From the NCBI RefSeq assembly GCF_003387375.1, contig NZ_QUNG01000001.1, forward strand, positions 124,001 to 188,000: a stretch of 64,000 nt of DNA, read 5' to 3'. Positions 24,027-37,567 of this stretch are shown here, piece after piece. Under the pieces are notes generated by a model. It saw only the letters and a program-made list of their open reading frames with translations, did no database searches and was not told where the DNA came from. Made by a program: the position numbers and the translations under genes. The stretch is from Marinomonas pollencensis (lineage in GTDB: Bacteria; Pseudomonadota; Gammaproteobacteria; Pseudomonadales; Marinomonadaceae). Positions within the stretch are counted from its first letter, which is position 1; every line of letters starts with the position of its first letter.

Positions 24027-25181
24027 TTAACCCAGTGGCCCTCCTACTATGGTGTCTTTTAAGCCCGCCATGATCTTGTCTCCTTGCTCTTGCTTTAGCT
24101 CATCATACCAGGCCTGTGTCACCGCCATGTTTTTTCCATGGGTCACATCGCAACGTTTACGCGCTTTTAAAACAAGATCTTTCGCCCGCTCATGCCGCCT
24201 ATCTTGATAATCCAGCAACGCCTCTTCAATAGTCGTATTGCCCGCAAAAGACATACCAAGCACCACGGCATCTTCCATCGCCGAACAACCACCTTGACCT
24301 ATGTCTGGTGTGGTCGAATGTGCTGAATCTCCCAACAGAGCAACCCTTCCTTTTACAAAGGTATCAAAGGGTTCCACATCATGAATTTCAATTCGATTGG
24401 TGGTCTCTGGGTCCAGCTCATCGATCAACTTTTGCACAGGCTCTGCCCAACCAGCAAAATAGCCTTTTAAATCCTCTTTCAGCGTCAGCCGATTTTCTTC
24501 TAGCCCCACAGGAAGAGGCACATCAAAAAAGAAATAAAAACGCTGATCCGCAATTGGCATCACAGACACCCGCTTTCCTTCGCCGACAAATGTCGTCCAC
24601 TGATCTATTGGGGCAATGCTTGAATCAGCGGCAACCAAACCATTCCAATTCACATAGCCTGCGTAGCGACGCTCTAGTTCCAAGCCTAATACATGGCCTC
24701 GCACCACCGATCGGGCGCCATCCGCTGCAATCATAAAATCGCCATGAGCGACACTACCATCGGTAAAGTAAGCGGTTACGCCATCGGCAGATTCAGTGAC
24801 ACGCTCGATGCGCTTATCAAATTGCACCTTGTCTCGGCCCCAGCAGTCGATCATCATCGACTGCAGCCCAGCGCGAGATACAGGGCAAGGTCGTTCGCCC
24901 ACGTCATCAATTAATGGCTTAAGGCTAAACTGGGTCATCACCTTACCTGACTTGCCATCTTGGTATGCCATCTTGTGCATCGGGCCACCCAGTTCGTCCA
25001 TAATATGGCCCATCCCAAGGTGGTTCATGCATTTCACGCCATTAGGCCAAACCGAAATAGCCGCTCCTACGGGTTTGATTTCTTTTACCGCTTCAAAAAC
25101 GTCACACTCGATGCCCTGCTGCTTTAATGCTGCCGCGGCGGCCATACCACCGATACCGGCACCTATGATCAATGCTTTCAT
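24027..25181 (-). CDS. hpxO: FAD-dependent urate hydroxylase HpxO
   Basis: HpxO oxidises urate to 5-hydroxyisourate with NADH and oxygen. The 384-residue protein follows the Klebsiella enzyme closely: the FAD motif GAGIGG (7-12), VGAAISVWPNGVKCM (38-52), Arg204 and Tyr216 at the same positions as the reported catalytic residues, and the GDSAHSTTPDIGQGG segment. No other purine-degradation genes are adjacent, so it is an orphan copy or works with genes elsewhere. Confidence 0.92.
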   Translation of the reverse strand: MKALIIGAGIGGMAAAAALKQQGIECDVFEAVKEIKPVGAAISVWPNGVKCMNHLGMGHIMDELGGPMHKMAYQDGKSGKVMTQFSLKPLIDDVGERPCPVSRAGLQSMMIDCWGRDKVQFDKRIERVTESADGVTAYFTDGSVAHGDFMIAADGARSVVRGHVLGLELERRYAGYVNWNGLVAADSSIAPIDQWTTFVGEGKRVSVMPIADQRFYFFFDVPLPVGLEENRLTLKEDLKGYFAGWAEPVQKLIDELDPETTNRIEIHDVEPFDTFVKGRVALLGDSAHSTTPDIGQGGCSAMEDAVVLGMSFAGNTTIEEALLDYQDRRHERAKDLVLKARKRCDVTHGKNMAVTQAWYDELKQEQGDKIMAGLKDTIVGGPLG

Positions 25182-25376
25182 GATTCGCTATCCTCTTCGT
25201 CATCATCTAAGTGCCTGTAGCACGATTCATTCCATGACCCGACAAAATATTAATTTATTTTCAAACAACAAGAATATGAAACAAATGTTTCTCTATTAAT
25301 CCAAGATACCTGAAAAAAAACAAAGATATAAGAGGAAAGTTAGCGAATAACGCCCTAAAAATGCCCTAAAAGGGCC

Positions 25377-25865
25377 CTAAGGGTGCGACAAAGAGGCTTC
25401 AGTGTCGGTAGCCAAATGTTTATTAGTACCTGCTTTTAAAACCCAATACATATAACTGACCACCACAATATTAATGCCCAGCACGCCCAGTGTGATGACA
25501 TTTTGATCTTTGATCACTTCATAAATCTCAAACGGCAAATACACAGCACCACTCAAAAAAGCGAACCATTCTGTCCAGCGCATTCTGTGCCACAGCCCAT
25601 AAGCTTCGATAAAGCGGATCAAGGCGTATCCCAAAGCAACCATGGTCACTAGGGTGAGCCCAGAATGGTTTATTTTATCAATGCTGTGCAATGCGAGCAC
25701 GGCATAATGATTAGTCGCAGCCAGATGAAAATAGGCAAACATATTCACTGCCTCTTGGTGCAAATCGACGCCCGCCAACGCATGTACTCCGATGGCGACT
25801 AATACCGCTAATACACCTTTAAAAGCCTCTAATACGGCAATGGCACCTAAACCAGATAGATTCAT
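25377..25865 (-). CDS. DUF2127 membrane protein
   Basis: The 162-residue protein has four membrane segments and the DUF2127 pattern: IAVLEAFKGVLA at the start, YALIRFIEAYGLWHRMRWTEWFAFLSGAVYLPFEIYE in the second half. Function unknown. It is on its own on the minus strand between hpxO and katG. Confidence 0.85.
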   Translation of the reverse strand: MNLSGLGAIAVLEAFKGVLAVLVAIGVHALAGVDLHQEAVNMFAYFHLAATNHYAVLALHSIDKINHSGLTLVTMVALGYALIRFIEAYGLWHRMRWTEWFAFLSGAVYLPFEIYEVIKDQNVITLGVLGINIVVVSYMYWVLKAGTNKHLATDTEASLSHP

Positions 25866-26034
25866 ACAAAGCTCATTTTTCAGACAGGATCAACAAAGGA
25901 AGCATTCTAGGATGAATGCAGATCAGCACAATAGACTCAGCAAAAAGCCATGCTCTTTAATAGGCCAAGAGTATTATTAGCATAAATAATGACAGCGGAA
26001 GGATTGAGAGGGTCAATAAAATGGAAGTAAAAAG

Positions 26035-26068
26035 AAAACCCCACTTTCATTTCTGAAAGCGGGGTTTT
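26035..26068 (-). terminator. katG terminator
   Basis: AAAACCCC-A-CTTTCA pairs with TGAAAG-C-GGGGTTTT around a short ATTTC loop, with U-rich ends on both strands. Confidence 0.85.
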
Positions 26069-26087
26069 GAGGAGTTACGTATGTTGG

Positions 26088-28379
<2,292 letters not shown>

Positions 28380-28507
28380 TTATAGTTATATATATATCCT
28401 TTCTTTATTTCTAATAAATAAAAACTAACAAACTAATAGCCAGCTTGGCTGCCCGCCCTCAAGCATAGTGAAAAAGTATCACCTTGACCGTCAAAAGAAA
28501 GAAAAAA

Positions 28508-28541
28508 ACAAAAAAGCCCCACAAAAGTGGGGCTAAAAAAA
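28508..28541 (-). terminator. fadA terminator
   Basis: AGCCCCAC (28515-28522) pairs with GTGGGGCT (28527-28534) with an AAAA loop; long A and T runs on each side make it bidirectional. Confidence 0.9.
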
Positions 28542-28574
28542 GAACCTTAGAGCGCGGGGGCACCCTATAACTCA

Positions 28575-29762
<1,188 letters not shown>

Positions 29763-29786
29763 CTATCCTATTCTGACCTAGGGTAA

Positions 29787-31937
29787 TTAATTGCCGTAGT
29801 AAGTTTCGTTGTTAGTTGCCATCTCACGCATTCTCGCGGTGGGCTCGTACAACTTACCTAACTGGCTGTATTTGTCTGCGAGCTCACAAAACGCTTGCAG
29901 TCCCATTTGGTCTAGGTAGTGCAATGCACCGCCAAGGTATGGAGGGAAACCAATACCATAGATCAATCCCATATCCGCTTCCGCCGCTGAGCCAACGATG
30001 TTTTCTTCCAAGCAACGCGCGGTCTCAATGCACAAAGGAATCATCATACGAGCAATAATGTCGTCTTCAGATAACTCAGTTTGCGAGGCAACCGTAGGCG
30101 CTAAGATATCAACGATGTCGGCATCAAAAATCTTCTTCGGTTTGCCTTTACGATCTGGCTCGTAGGCATAAAAACCTTTGCCATTTTTCTGCCCAAAACG
30201 CTCTAACTTAAACAAGCAATCGACCGCATTCACGCCTTCATGCTTCATCCGGTCAGGGAAGCCTTCTGCCATAACTTGATCCGCATGAAACGCCGTATCA
30301 ATACCAACAACATCAAGCAAATACGCAGGCCCCATTGGCCAGCCAAAACGCTCCATGGTTTTATCTACTTGCTGGAAATCGGCGCCTTCTTTCATCATCA
30401 AAGAGAAGCCGGCAAAATAAGGGAACAAGACGCGGTTCACCAAGAAACCAGGGCAGTCATTAACCACGATAGGTGTTTTGCCCATGGCTTGAGCGTAGGC
30501 CACGGTTTTGGCAATCGCTTCATCGCTGGATTTTTCACCACGAATAACTTCAACCAAAGGCATACGATGAACCGGGTTGAAGAAGTGCATACCACAGAAG
30601 TTTTCCGGACGTTTTAAATCTTTCGCCAGCTCGGTTATCGAAATCGTCGAGGTGTTAGACGCTAAAATTGCATCTTCCGCAATGTGCTTCTCTGTTTCGG
30701 CTAACACAGACTTTTTCACATTCACGTTTTCGACCACGGCTTCAACAACTAGGTCAACATGATCGAATTCACCGTAGCTCAAGGCTGGCGTAATGCCATT
30801 CATGGCTTTCAGCGCTTTCGCTGCGGTCAAACGACCACGTTCGATTTGGCCATTCAGCAGTTTATTTGCTTCGCTCAAGCCAAGCTCTAACGCTTCTTGG
30901 CGAATATCCTTCATGATAATAGGCGTGCCCTTGGACGCGGATTGATAAGCAACGCCGCCGCCCATAATACCAGCACCCAACACCGCAGCTTGTTTGACTG
31001 GCGTGGCGTTTTTCGCGTATTTACCAGCGCTTTTCTTAATCGCCTGATCGCTCAAGAACAAGTTCACTAGGGATTCAGCCACTGGACCTTTGGCCAGTTT
31101 AACAAAGCCTTTTATTTCAGTTTCAAGGGCTTTTTCCATCTCTTGGCTGACGCCTTTTTCGATGGTTTTGATGGCTGCCATTGGCGCTGGATAATGTTTA
31201 CCCGCTTTAGCCCCCACCACACCGCGAACCGATTCAAACACCATCATTTTTTCGATTGGTGAGAATTGCATTGGCGCACGCAGCTCATCACGACGCTGGC
31301 GATAGTTCAGCTTGCCGTCCAAAATTTGTTGCACCAAATGACGTGCTGACTCTTGTACTTTATCGGCTGGCACAACGGCATCTACCGCGCCATCTTTTAA
31401 CGCATCTGCACTGCGTTTTTGCGCACCGCCACAGATCCATTCACAGGCATTATCCGCACCGATCAAACGCGGCAAACGTACTGTTCCACCCCAACCTGGG
31501 TAGATTCCCAGTTGAGTTTCTGGCAAGCCAATTTTAGCGCTCTCAGCCATTACGCGATAATCACAGGCTAAGCACAATTCCATGCCGCCACCCAAAGCAA
31601 TGCCATTAATCGCCGCTACCGTTGGGCAACATAAGTGGGAGATATCATTAAATATGCTGTGCGCATGACGCAATTTATCGGTTAACTCCTCGTCATCCAG
31701 TTTGAACCAAGTGGTAAACTCAGTAATATCCGCCCCCACCACAAAAACGTCTTTTGCGCTGGCAAAGATCACCCCTTGCAAATCATCTGTGTGCTTCAGA
31801 ATAGCAATCACCTCAGCCAATTCATTCAAAGTAACACTGTTGAATTTATTGACCGACTCACCTACTAAATCCAGTGTGACCGTTGCCACTCTAGCGTCGT
31901 CCATTGCGACTTTTACGGCTTGCCCTTCGAATATCAT
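29787..31937 (-). CDS. fadB: Fatty-acid oxidation complex alpha subunit FadB
   Basis: FadB combines enoyl-CoA hydratase and 3-hydroxyacyl-CoA dehydrogenase. The crotonase domain (1-190) holds [16 protein letters not shown] and [15 protein letters not shown]. The dehydrogenase domain begins at the NAD motif [12 protein letters not shown] (near 315) and holds [16 protein letters not shown] 31937 is preferred over 31949 because GGAGA sits 5 bases before it. It is coexpressed with fadA. Confidence 0.96.
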   Translation of the reverse strand: MIFEGQAVKVAMDDARVATVTLDLVGESVNKFNSVTLNELAEVIAILKHTDDLQGVIFASAKDVFVVGADITEFTTWFKLDDEELTDKLRHAHSIFNDISHLCCPTVAAINGIALGGGMELCLACDYRVMAESAKIGLPETQLGIYPGWGGTVRLPRLIGADNACEWICGGAQKRSADALKDGAVDAVVPADKVQESARHLVQQILDGKLNYRQRRDELRAPMQFSPIEKMMVFESVRGVVGAKAGKHYPAPMAAIKTIEKGVSQEMEKALETEIKGFVKLAKGPVAESLVNLFLSDQAIKKSAGKYAKNATPVKQAAVLGAGIMGGGVAYQSASKGTPIIMKDIRQEALELGLSEANKLLNGQIERGRLTAAKALKAMNGITPALSYGEFDHVDLVVEAVVENVNVKKSVLAETEKHIAEDAILASNTSTISITELAKDLKRPENFCGMHFFNPVHRMPLVEVIRGEKSSDEAIAKTVAYAQAMGKTPIVVNDCPGFLVNRVLFPYFAGFSLMMKEGADFQQVDKTMERFGWPMGPAYLLDVVGIDTAFHADQVMAEGFPDRMKHEGVNAVDCLFKLERFGQKNGKGFYAYEPDRKGKPKKIFDADIVDILAPTVASQTELSEDDIIARMMIPLCIETARCLEENIVGSAAEADMGLIYGIGFPPYLGGALHYLDQMGLQAFCELADKYSQLGKLYEPTARMREMATNNETYYGN

Positions 31938-32037
31938 GCTGGTCTCCATTTGTTTTTATTGTGATTGCAGTGCGCTTCTTTAAAGCGCCACTGCAAACCA
32001 GTATTAAGAATCTGTTCCTTGGCTGTAAACCAAGCTA

Positions 32038-32967
32038 TTAAAGACTGCTTTCAAGCTCAGGGATGGCCTCGAATAAATCCGCCACTAAGCCATAGTCTGC
32101 TACTTGAAAAATCGGCGCTTCTTCGTCTTTATTGATAGCCACTATCACCTTAGAGCTTTTCATCCCTGCTAAATGCTGGATCGCTCCGGAAATGCCCACT
32201 GCAATATAGAGGTCAGGAGCGACGGTTTTACCGGTTTGCCCAACTTGCAAATCATTCGGCACAAAGCCTGCATCTACCGCAGCTCGAGAAGCACCAATAG
32301 CGGCGCCAAGTTTGTCTGCAACGCCTTCTAAAATTTTAAAGTTATCGCCATTGCCCATGCCTCGACCGCCAGAAACCACGACGCTGGCTGAGGTTAATTC
32401 AGGGCGATCGGATTCAGCTAATTGCTCACTAATAAAACGGCTCTTCTCAGTCGCAATCACCTGTGAAAGCACTTCGCGCTCTGCGTTACCGCCCTCAGAA
32501 GCCACCGCATCAAACCCAGTAATACGTACTGTTAACACCTTAATCGGGTCTGTTGAAGTGACTGTCGCAATGGCATTTCCTGCGTAAATAGGTCGCACAA
32601 AGGTATCAGGTGACTCCACCTTGATCACATCGGATAATTGCGACACATTCAGCAATGCTGCCACTCGTGGCATGGTGTTCTTACCCGTGGTGGTAGCTGG
32701 TGCTGCCACATGGCTATAATTGCCCGCAAGCTCGACCACCAATTTAGAAATATTTTCTGCCAATTGATGCTCATAAACCGTATTGTCAGCCACTAAGACT
32801 TTACTCACACCAACTACTTTAGAGGCTTGCTCAACCACAGTTTGGCATTCGAAGCCAGCAACCAGAAGATGCACGTCTTGATCTATTTGTGTTGCTGCCA
32901 TTACGGTGTTTAATGTCGCGGCTTTTAAAGACTTATTATCGTGTTCCGCTAAGATTAAAACGCTCAT
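32038..32967 (-). CDS. etfA: Electron transfer flavoprotein alpha subunit
   Basis: EtfA holds FAD and passes electrons from acyl-CoA dehydrogenases to ETF-quinone oxidoreductase. The 309-residue protein has the SGGRGM and [28 protein letters not shown] signature in the C-terminal FAD domain. It overlaps etfB by 4 bp. It lies just upstream of fadBA, matching its role. Confidence 0.96.
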   Translation of the reverse strand: MSVLILAEHDNKSLKAATLNTVMAATQIDQDVHLLVAGFECQTVVEQASKVVGVSKVLVADNTVYEHQLAENISKLVVELAGNYSHVAAPATTTGKNTMPRVAALLNVSQLSDVIKVESPDTFVRPIYAGNAIATVTSTDPIKVLTVRITGFDAVASEGGNAEREVLSQVIATEKSRFISEQLAESDRPELTSASVVVSGGRGMGNGDNFKILEGVADKLGAAIGASRAAVDAGFVPNDLQVGQTGKTVAPDLYIAVGISGAIQHLAGMKSSKVIVAINKDEEAPIFQVADYGLVADLFEAIPELESSL

Positions 32968-33716
32968 GAGATCACCTTCGCTTCGTTTTTAAGTTTTTCA
33001 ACCAATTCAGCCACTGAACCAACCTTGATACCTGCTGCGCGTTCAGCTGGAGCGCTCACAGAAACAATGCTGACATTGCAGCCAACCTCAACCCCCAAGT
33101 CACTGACTGTTTTTACTTCCAAAGGCTTTCTCTTGGCTTTCATAATATTTGGCAAAGAAGCAAAGCGTGGCTCATTTAAGCGTAGGTCTGTGGTAATCAC
33201 CGCAGGTAAGGTAACCGCTAAGGTTTGCAAGCCAGCGTCGGTTTCGCGAGTCACTTGTGCTTCACCATTTTCAATAACCACTTCAGAAGCAAAAGTTGCT
33301 TGTGGGTAATCCAATAAAGCCGCCAGCATTTGGCCGGTTTGATTATTGTCGGAATCAATGGACTGTTTCCCCATTACTACTAGGTCCGCATTTTCTTCTT
33401 TTGCGACTGCGGCTAACAACTTGGCCACCGACAAAGAATCCAGCCCATCTTCTGCTTCCACTTGAATCGCACGATCTGCCCCTAGAGCAAGAGCAGTACG
33501 CAGTGTTTCTTGGCAGGCTTTAGAACCAACGGTCACTACCACAACCTCATCGGCTACACCTTTCTCTTTCAAGCGAATCGCTTCTTCTACTGCGATTTCA
33601 CAAAATGGATTCATGGACATTTTGACATTGGTTAAATCGACGGATGACTGGTCGGCTTTAACTCGAACCTTAACGTTGTAGTCTATGACCCGCTTCACGG
33701 ATACTAAAATTTTCAT
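32964..33716 (-). CDS. etfB: Electron transfer flavoprotein beta subunit
   Basis: EtfB binds AMP and pairs with EtfA. The true start is ATG 33716 ([14 protein letters not shown]), with GAGGGA 5 bases upstream; a longer reading to 33749 is not supported. The usual [19 protein letters not shown] and [21 protein letters not shown] motifs are present. Confidence 0.96.
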   Translation of the reverse strand: MKILVSVKRVIDYNVKVRVKADQSSVDLTNVKMSMNPFCEIAVEEAIRLKEKGVADEVVVVTVGSKACQETLRTALALGADRAIQVEAEDGLDSLSVAKLLAAVAKEENADLVVMGKQSIDSDNNQTGQMLAALLDYPQATFASEVVIENGEAQVTRETDAGLQTLAVTLPAVITTDLRLNEPRFASLPNIMKAKRKPLEVKTVSDLGVEVGCNVSIVSVSAPAERAAGIKVGSVAELVEKLKNEAKVIS

Positions 33717-33975
33717 AAGTCCCTCGCATTTATCATTAAGCTCTGTCATTTAAGTTCAAGCGCTTCTAATGACTGGTTTTATTATCGTTATGGATACGGA
33801 TGAACAAACGCGGTACATCACTTGATTGCTAATACCTTAATACTAGTTTGCAAGGGATTTTCATCAATAACAAAAAAGCCCCTGTTAACTAACAAAAAAA
33901 ACCACCATAAAGAAAACAGATTATTTTTTGAACGACCTTCCCGTCTTTTTAGGCGCTCATGACAAAAAGCAGCAA

Positions 33976-34010
33976 TAAAAAAGCCCTATCCAGTTATGGA
34001 TAAGGCTTTG
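33976..34010 (-). terminator. Terminator after the enoyl-CoA hydratase gene
   Basis: AAAGCC-c-TATCC pairs with GGATA-a-GGCTTT around AGTTAT, followed on the minus strand by a T run. Confidence 0.8.
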
Positions 34011-34032
34011 TAAGCATCTTAGCAACATCAGT

Positions 34033-34794
34033 TCAGGTTTTGCTTCGAGAAAGAAAGGCCATAAATGCCTGACGAGCTTCATTTGATCCCAATCTATCTT
34101 TAAAGATGCGCCCTTCTCGCATCAGCGCCATTTGCACGTCGTCTCGGGCTCGGTATCTCAGTAGATCTTTGCTTAAAATCACCGCTTCCGTGGGCAAATC
34201 TGCGATTTTATTGGCATAAGCCAGCGCCACATCAAACGCCTCTCCGGACTCACAAAGGTGGTTCAACATCCCCATGGCTAGCGCTTCTTCACTGCCAAAA
34301 ACATCACCTAAGATCAACTTTTCAAAGGCATTTTGATGACCAACAAGCAATGGTAACAAGTGACTAGAAGCTGCTTCAGGCACAAGGCCCAACTGCACAA
34401 AGGGAAACTGAAAACGACTGTCTCTTGCTGCCAGTACCATATCGCAATGCAACAACATGGTGGCACCAACACCAACCGCTCGCCCTTCAACACCAGCCAC
34501 CAATGGTTTCTTGTAGCTGGCTAATGTTTGTAAAAAGGCCATAACTGGTGACATTTTCTCCGGTGTTTGAGCGATCTGCACAAACTCATTGATATCATTA
34601 CCCGATGAAAAGTCCGTGCCTTTACCATGAATCAAGGTGACTTTAACCGCAGGATCCACTTCCGCCCTATGCAATGCATCTGACAATGCTTGGTACATTT
34701 CAATAGTGACCGCATTTTTCTTCGCGGCACGATTCAAGCATAAACACTGAACGCCTGCTTCGATATTCTCTATAACAAAATCGCTCACGCTCAC
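34033..34794 (-). CDS. Enoyl-CoA hydratase/isomerase family protein
   Basis: The 253-residue crotonase-fold protein has the oxyanion-hole segments TDFSSGNDINEF (60-71) and VGVGATMLLHCDMVLAA, and glutamates in GLVPEAASS and FGSEEAL in the usual catalytic places. It overlaps the DUF2889 gene by 4 bp. Substrate is unknown; the context of fadD and acyl-CoA dehydrogenase suggests a fatty acid role. Confidence 0.88.
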   Translation of the reverse strand: MSVSDFVIENIEAGVQCLCLNRAAKKNAVTIEMYQALSDALHRAEVDPAVKVTLIHGKGTDFSSGNDINEFVQIAQTPEKMSPVMAFLQTLASYKKPLVAGVEGRAVGVGATMLLHCDMVLAARDSRFQFPFVQLGLVPEAASSHLLPLLVGHQNAFEKLILGDVFGSEEALAMGMLNHLCESGEAFDVALAYANKIADLPTEAVILSKDLLRYRARDDVQMALMREGRIFKDRLGSNEARQAFMAFLSRSKT

Positions 34795-35345
34795 TCCTTC
34801 TCAGGCAGTTGAATCACCTGTTCTGCTAACAGTTTCTGTACCATAGGGCCATCATCGGACCAACCATGACACGTATTCACCAGCCCTATCAAAGCCTGAG
34901 GGACAGCGCTTGGGTATTTTTCTGCTAGAGGTTGCCACATGGTTTGAAAAGCCGTCGTAGCTGCGACTGGCAATAGCTCTAAAACATGCGTACAGCCCAC
35001 CTTACCGGCATAGTTTTCCTTTAACCAACGACTCCAACCAGGGCCAATCCGAGTACCTTTTATCTGCTCAAAACTCGGCACAGCACCACCACAAGAAGGA
35101 AAAGGAAACGCCGCCATATTTACTTCTATATCATGAATCAGGAACTTATCATCCAAAATCAACCTAACACTAATGTCGTGGAAAGGTGAGCCATTCGGCA
35201 CTGGACTGCCATCGTACTCCCGCACCACATCATAGGTTTTTCGGTCAATCATTTGGGCTTCTATTTCCCACAGCCCATCCTCTCTCAAATAGCCATTCGA
35301 GGAGATGCTACGACAATGCATATGCTCACGTTTAGAAGGCAGCAT
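34791..35345 (-). CDS. DUF2889 protein
   Basis: The 184-residue protein shows the DUF2889 pattern: RSISSNGYLREDGLWEIEAQMIDRK at the start, HDISVRLILDD, and GCTHVLELLP (126-135). The function is unknown. Coupling to the crotonase gene and 15 bp from fadD suggest a role in acyl-CoA metabolism. Confidence 0.85.
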   Translation of the reverse strand: MLPSKREHMHCRSISSNGYLREDGLWEIEAQMIDRKTYDVVREYDGSPVPNGSPFHDISVRLILDDKFLIHDIEVNMAAFPFPSCGGAVPSFEQIKGTRIGPGWSRWLKENYAGKVGCTHVLELLPVAATTAFQTMWQPLAEKYPSAVPQALIGLVNTCHGWSDDGPMVQKLLAEQVIQLPEKE

Positions 35346-35359
35346 AATGAACTCCTTCG

Positions 35360-37042
35360 TTATGTTTGCTCGTCTCGCAAAGCGCGGCGTAACACTTTCC
35401 CAACATTCGTTTTAGGCAATTCTTGGCGTACTTCTATGTATTTTGGCACCTTATAAGCCGCCAAATTTTCCTTACAATAGGCCCGTACCGCCTGCATATC
35501 GAGATCTTGAATACCGTCTTTAAGGGTGACAAAAATCTTCACTGCCTCGCCCGTTTTATCATCTGGCACTCCTATCGCCGCAGACTCAAGGATATCAGGG
35601 TGACTGGATAAGCAGTCTTCCACTTCTGTTGGATAAACATTAAACCCAGAGACAATGATCATGTCTTTCGCACGATCAACAATTTGCAGGTAACCATCAG
35701 CATGCTGCATGGCGATGTCACCCGTCATCAAGAAGCCATCCGGCGTCATGACTTCAGCCGTGGCTTCTGGGCGCTGCCAATAGCCTTTCATCACCTGTGG
35801 GCCACGTACGCACAACATGCCAACTTCCCCTTGCGCTACCTCATTGCCCTCTTCATCCTGTATTTTGATGTCAGTTTCATCGACAGGAAGACCAATCGTA
35901 CCAATGCGCTCTTCCCCACAAGGGTTAAAAGACACCACGGGGGAGGTTTCCGTTAAGCCATAGCCTTCCACCACAGTACAACCGGTAATCTCCTTCCAGC
36001 GATCTGCAGCGGCATGGGTGAGCGGCATACCACCAGAACAGGTGATTTTGAGTGCAGAGAAATCCAAGGCCGCAAATTCTGCTTTATTACACAAGCCAAC
36101 AAATAAAGTATTAAGGCCCACAAAGCCGCTAAACTGCCATTTTTTCAGCTCTTTAATAAAACCAGGAATGTCTCGTGGGTTCGGAATCAATACGGAATGA
36201 CCACCCGCTTCGATCATGGTGAGCCCATGAATTAAAAACGCATAAATATGGTAAAGCGGCAAAGGAGCAATGAAGGTTTCTTTCCCATCTTCCAACACAT
36301 CTTGCAACCTAAAGCTCAATTGATGCATGTTGGACAAGAGATTGGCATGGGTAAGCATAGCGCCTTTCGCCACCCCAGTAGTACCACCTGTGTACTGCAG
36401 TACGGCAATATCCGCAGGCTGTGTTGTCACTGGTGCCACGCTTTTGCCAAGGCCTTTTTCCAGCGCTTGATTTAGGCTAATCGCTTGAGGTAAATGGTAA
36501 GCTGGAACCATTTTTTTTACGTACTTAACAATCGAGTTAATCAAAATACGCTTTGGCGTACTGTGAAAATCAGCGATTTCGGTGATTATTAAGTGCTTGA
36601 TAGAGGTTTTATGAAGGATCTTCTCCACATGGCTCGCCATGTTAGCAAACACCACCAACGCCTTAACATCCGCATCATTAAATTGGTGTTCAAGCTCTTT
36701 AGGGGTATAAAGAGGGTTGGTGTTCACGACCGTTAAACCCGCTTTCATCGCACCAAAAACCACCACCGGGTACTGCACCACGTTTGGCAACTGCACGGCA
36801 ATACGATCGCCCGGTTGCAGGTCGGTACAATGCTGTAGATAGGCTGCGAACTGATCAGATTTTTGTGCTAAATCAGCATAAGAAAGCGTACAACCAACAC
36901 TGGTAAAAGCAGGCTTAGTCGCGAATTTTTGGCAAGAGACATTCAACACATCCAACAAAGATGTATAGTGATGAGGGTTTAGAGATTCTGGAATATAGCT
37001 ACCAGGCTCTTTCGATATCGTAGAGATATTTTCCGTCTGCAT
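35360..37042 (-). CDS. fadD: Long-chain acyl-CoA synthetase (FadD type)
   Basis: The 560-residue enzyme activates fatty acids to acyl-CoA via an acyl-AMP. It has the AMP-binding P-loop YTGGTTGVAKGA (about 217-228), VEGYGLTETSPVV, the MTGDIA Asp motif and the C-terminal KTNVGKVLRRALRD with the catalytic Lys. It heads the fadD-DUF2889-crotonase group. Whether this is the main FadD or a paralogue is not determined. Confidence 0.9.
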   Translation of the reverse strand: MQTENISTISKEPGSYIPESLNPHHYTSLLDVLNVSCQKFATKPAFTSVGCTLSYADLAQKSDQFAAYLQHCTDLQPGDRIAVQLPNVVQYPVVVFGAMKAGLTVVNTNPLYTPKELEHQFNDADVKALVVFANMASHVEKILHKTSIKHLIITEIADFHSTPKRILINSIVKYVKKMVPAYHLPQAISLNQALEKGLGKSVAPVTTQPADIAVLQYTGGTTGVAKGAMLTHANLLSNMHQLSFRLQDVLEDGKETFIAPLPLYHIYAFLIHGLTMIEAGGHSVLIPNPRDIPGFIKELKKWQFSGFVGLNTLFVGLCNKAEFAALDFSALKITCSGGMPLTHAAADRWKEITGCTVVEGYGLTETSPVVSFNPCGEERIGTIGLPVDETDIKIQDEEGNEVAQGEVGMLCVRGPQVMKGYWQRPEATAEVMTPDGFLMTGDIAMQHADGYLQIVDRAKDMIIVSGFNVYPTEVEDCLSSHPDILESAAIGVPDDKTGEAVKIFVTLKDGIQDLDMQAVRAYCKENLAAYKVPKYIEVRQELPKTNVGKVLRRALRDEQT

Positions 37043-37150
37043 TGATTACTCCAGTTATTTTTGTTGTTAGGAGAATGAAGCATCATCTAAAACACCCGAG
37101 CGTACGAATACACTCGGGTTATCACACATTCGCAGTGCGGTTTTAGATTA

Positions 37151-37465
37151 CTACTGGGGAAATATTTGCGTTAACTTAGTGGCCAACATAATGTCCCCTT
37201 CAGCACGAATTTTGCCCTGCATAAAAGCAGCCATGCCGTCCAATTCACCAGTCATCACACTTTTAAGTGTATCCAAATCCATTTCCAGCGTAACAGTAGG
37301 GTCATCGTGATCCCCTTCTCCTAGCGTACATTCACCATCGTCGATGGTGACATAGTAACTGGCGCCCTCTTCCATATTAAATTGGAAAATAGCATCCATT
37401 CCATCCGCTTGATCCGCATCAAAACGGCTTACCATGTCGTCAAATACAGCGTTCGCTTCGCTCAT
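37151..37465 (-). CDS. SCP2 sterol-carrier-type lipid-binding protein
   Basis: The 104-residue protein is one SCP2 domain: IFQFNMEEGASYYVTIDDGECTLGEGDHDDPTVTLEMD, then MTGELDGMAAFMQGKIRAEGDIMLATKL. It probably binds acyl-CoA or lipids in the cytoplasm. It lies between fadD and the acyl-CoA dehydrogenase, which fits. Confidence 0.9.
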   Translation of the reverse strand: MSEANAVFDDMVSRFDADQADGMDAIFQFNMEEGASYYVTIDDGECTLGEGDHDDPTVTLEMDLDTLKSVMTGELDGMAAFMQGKIRAEGDIMLATKLTQIFPQ

Positions 37466-37567
37466 TGTGTCACCCTCTTAGTCTAGACTCTTTTTATCTG
37501 TTTGTTGAGCACCCAGTATCGATAAACTGGGTACTGATAAATGTTTTTCTTCTTTGCTAATAACCAG

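Noticed and set aside
24308-25299. Plus-strand open frames opposite hpxO
   Set aside because: They are shadows of hpxO, whose sequence is strongly conserved along its full length.
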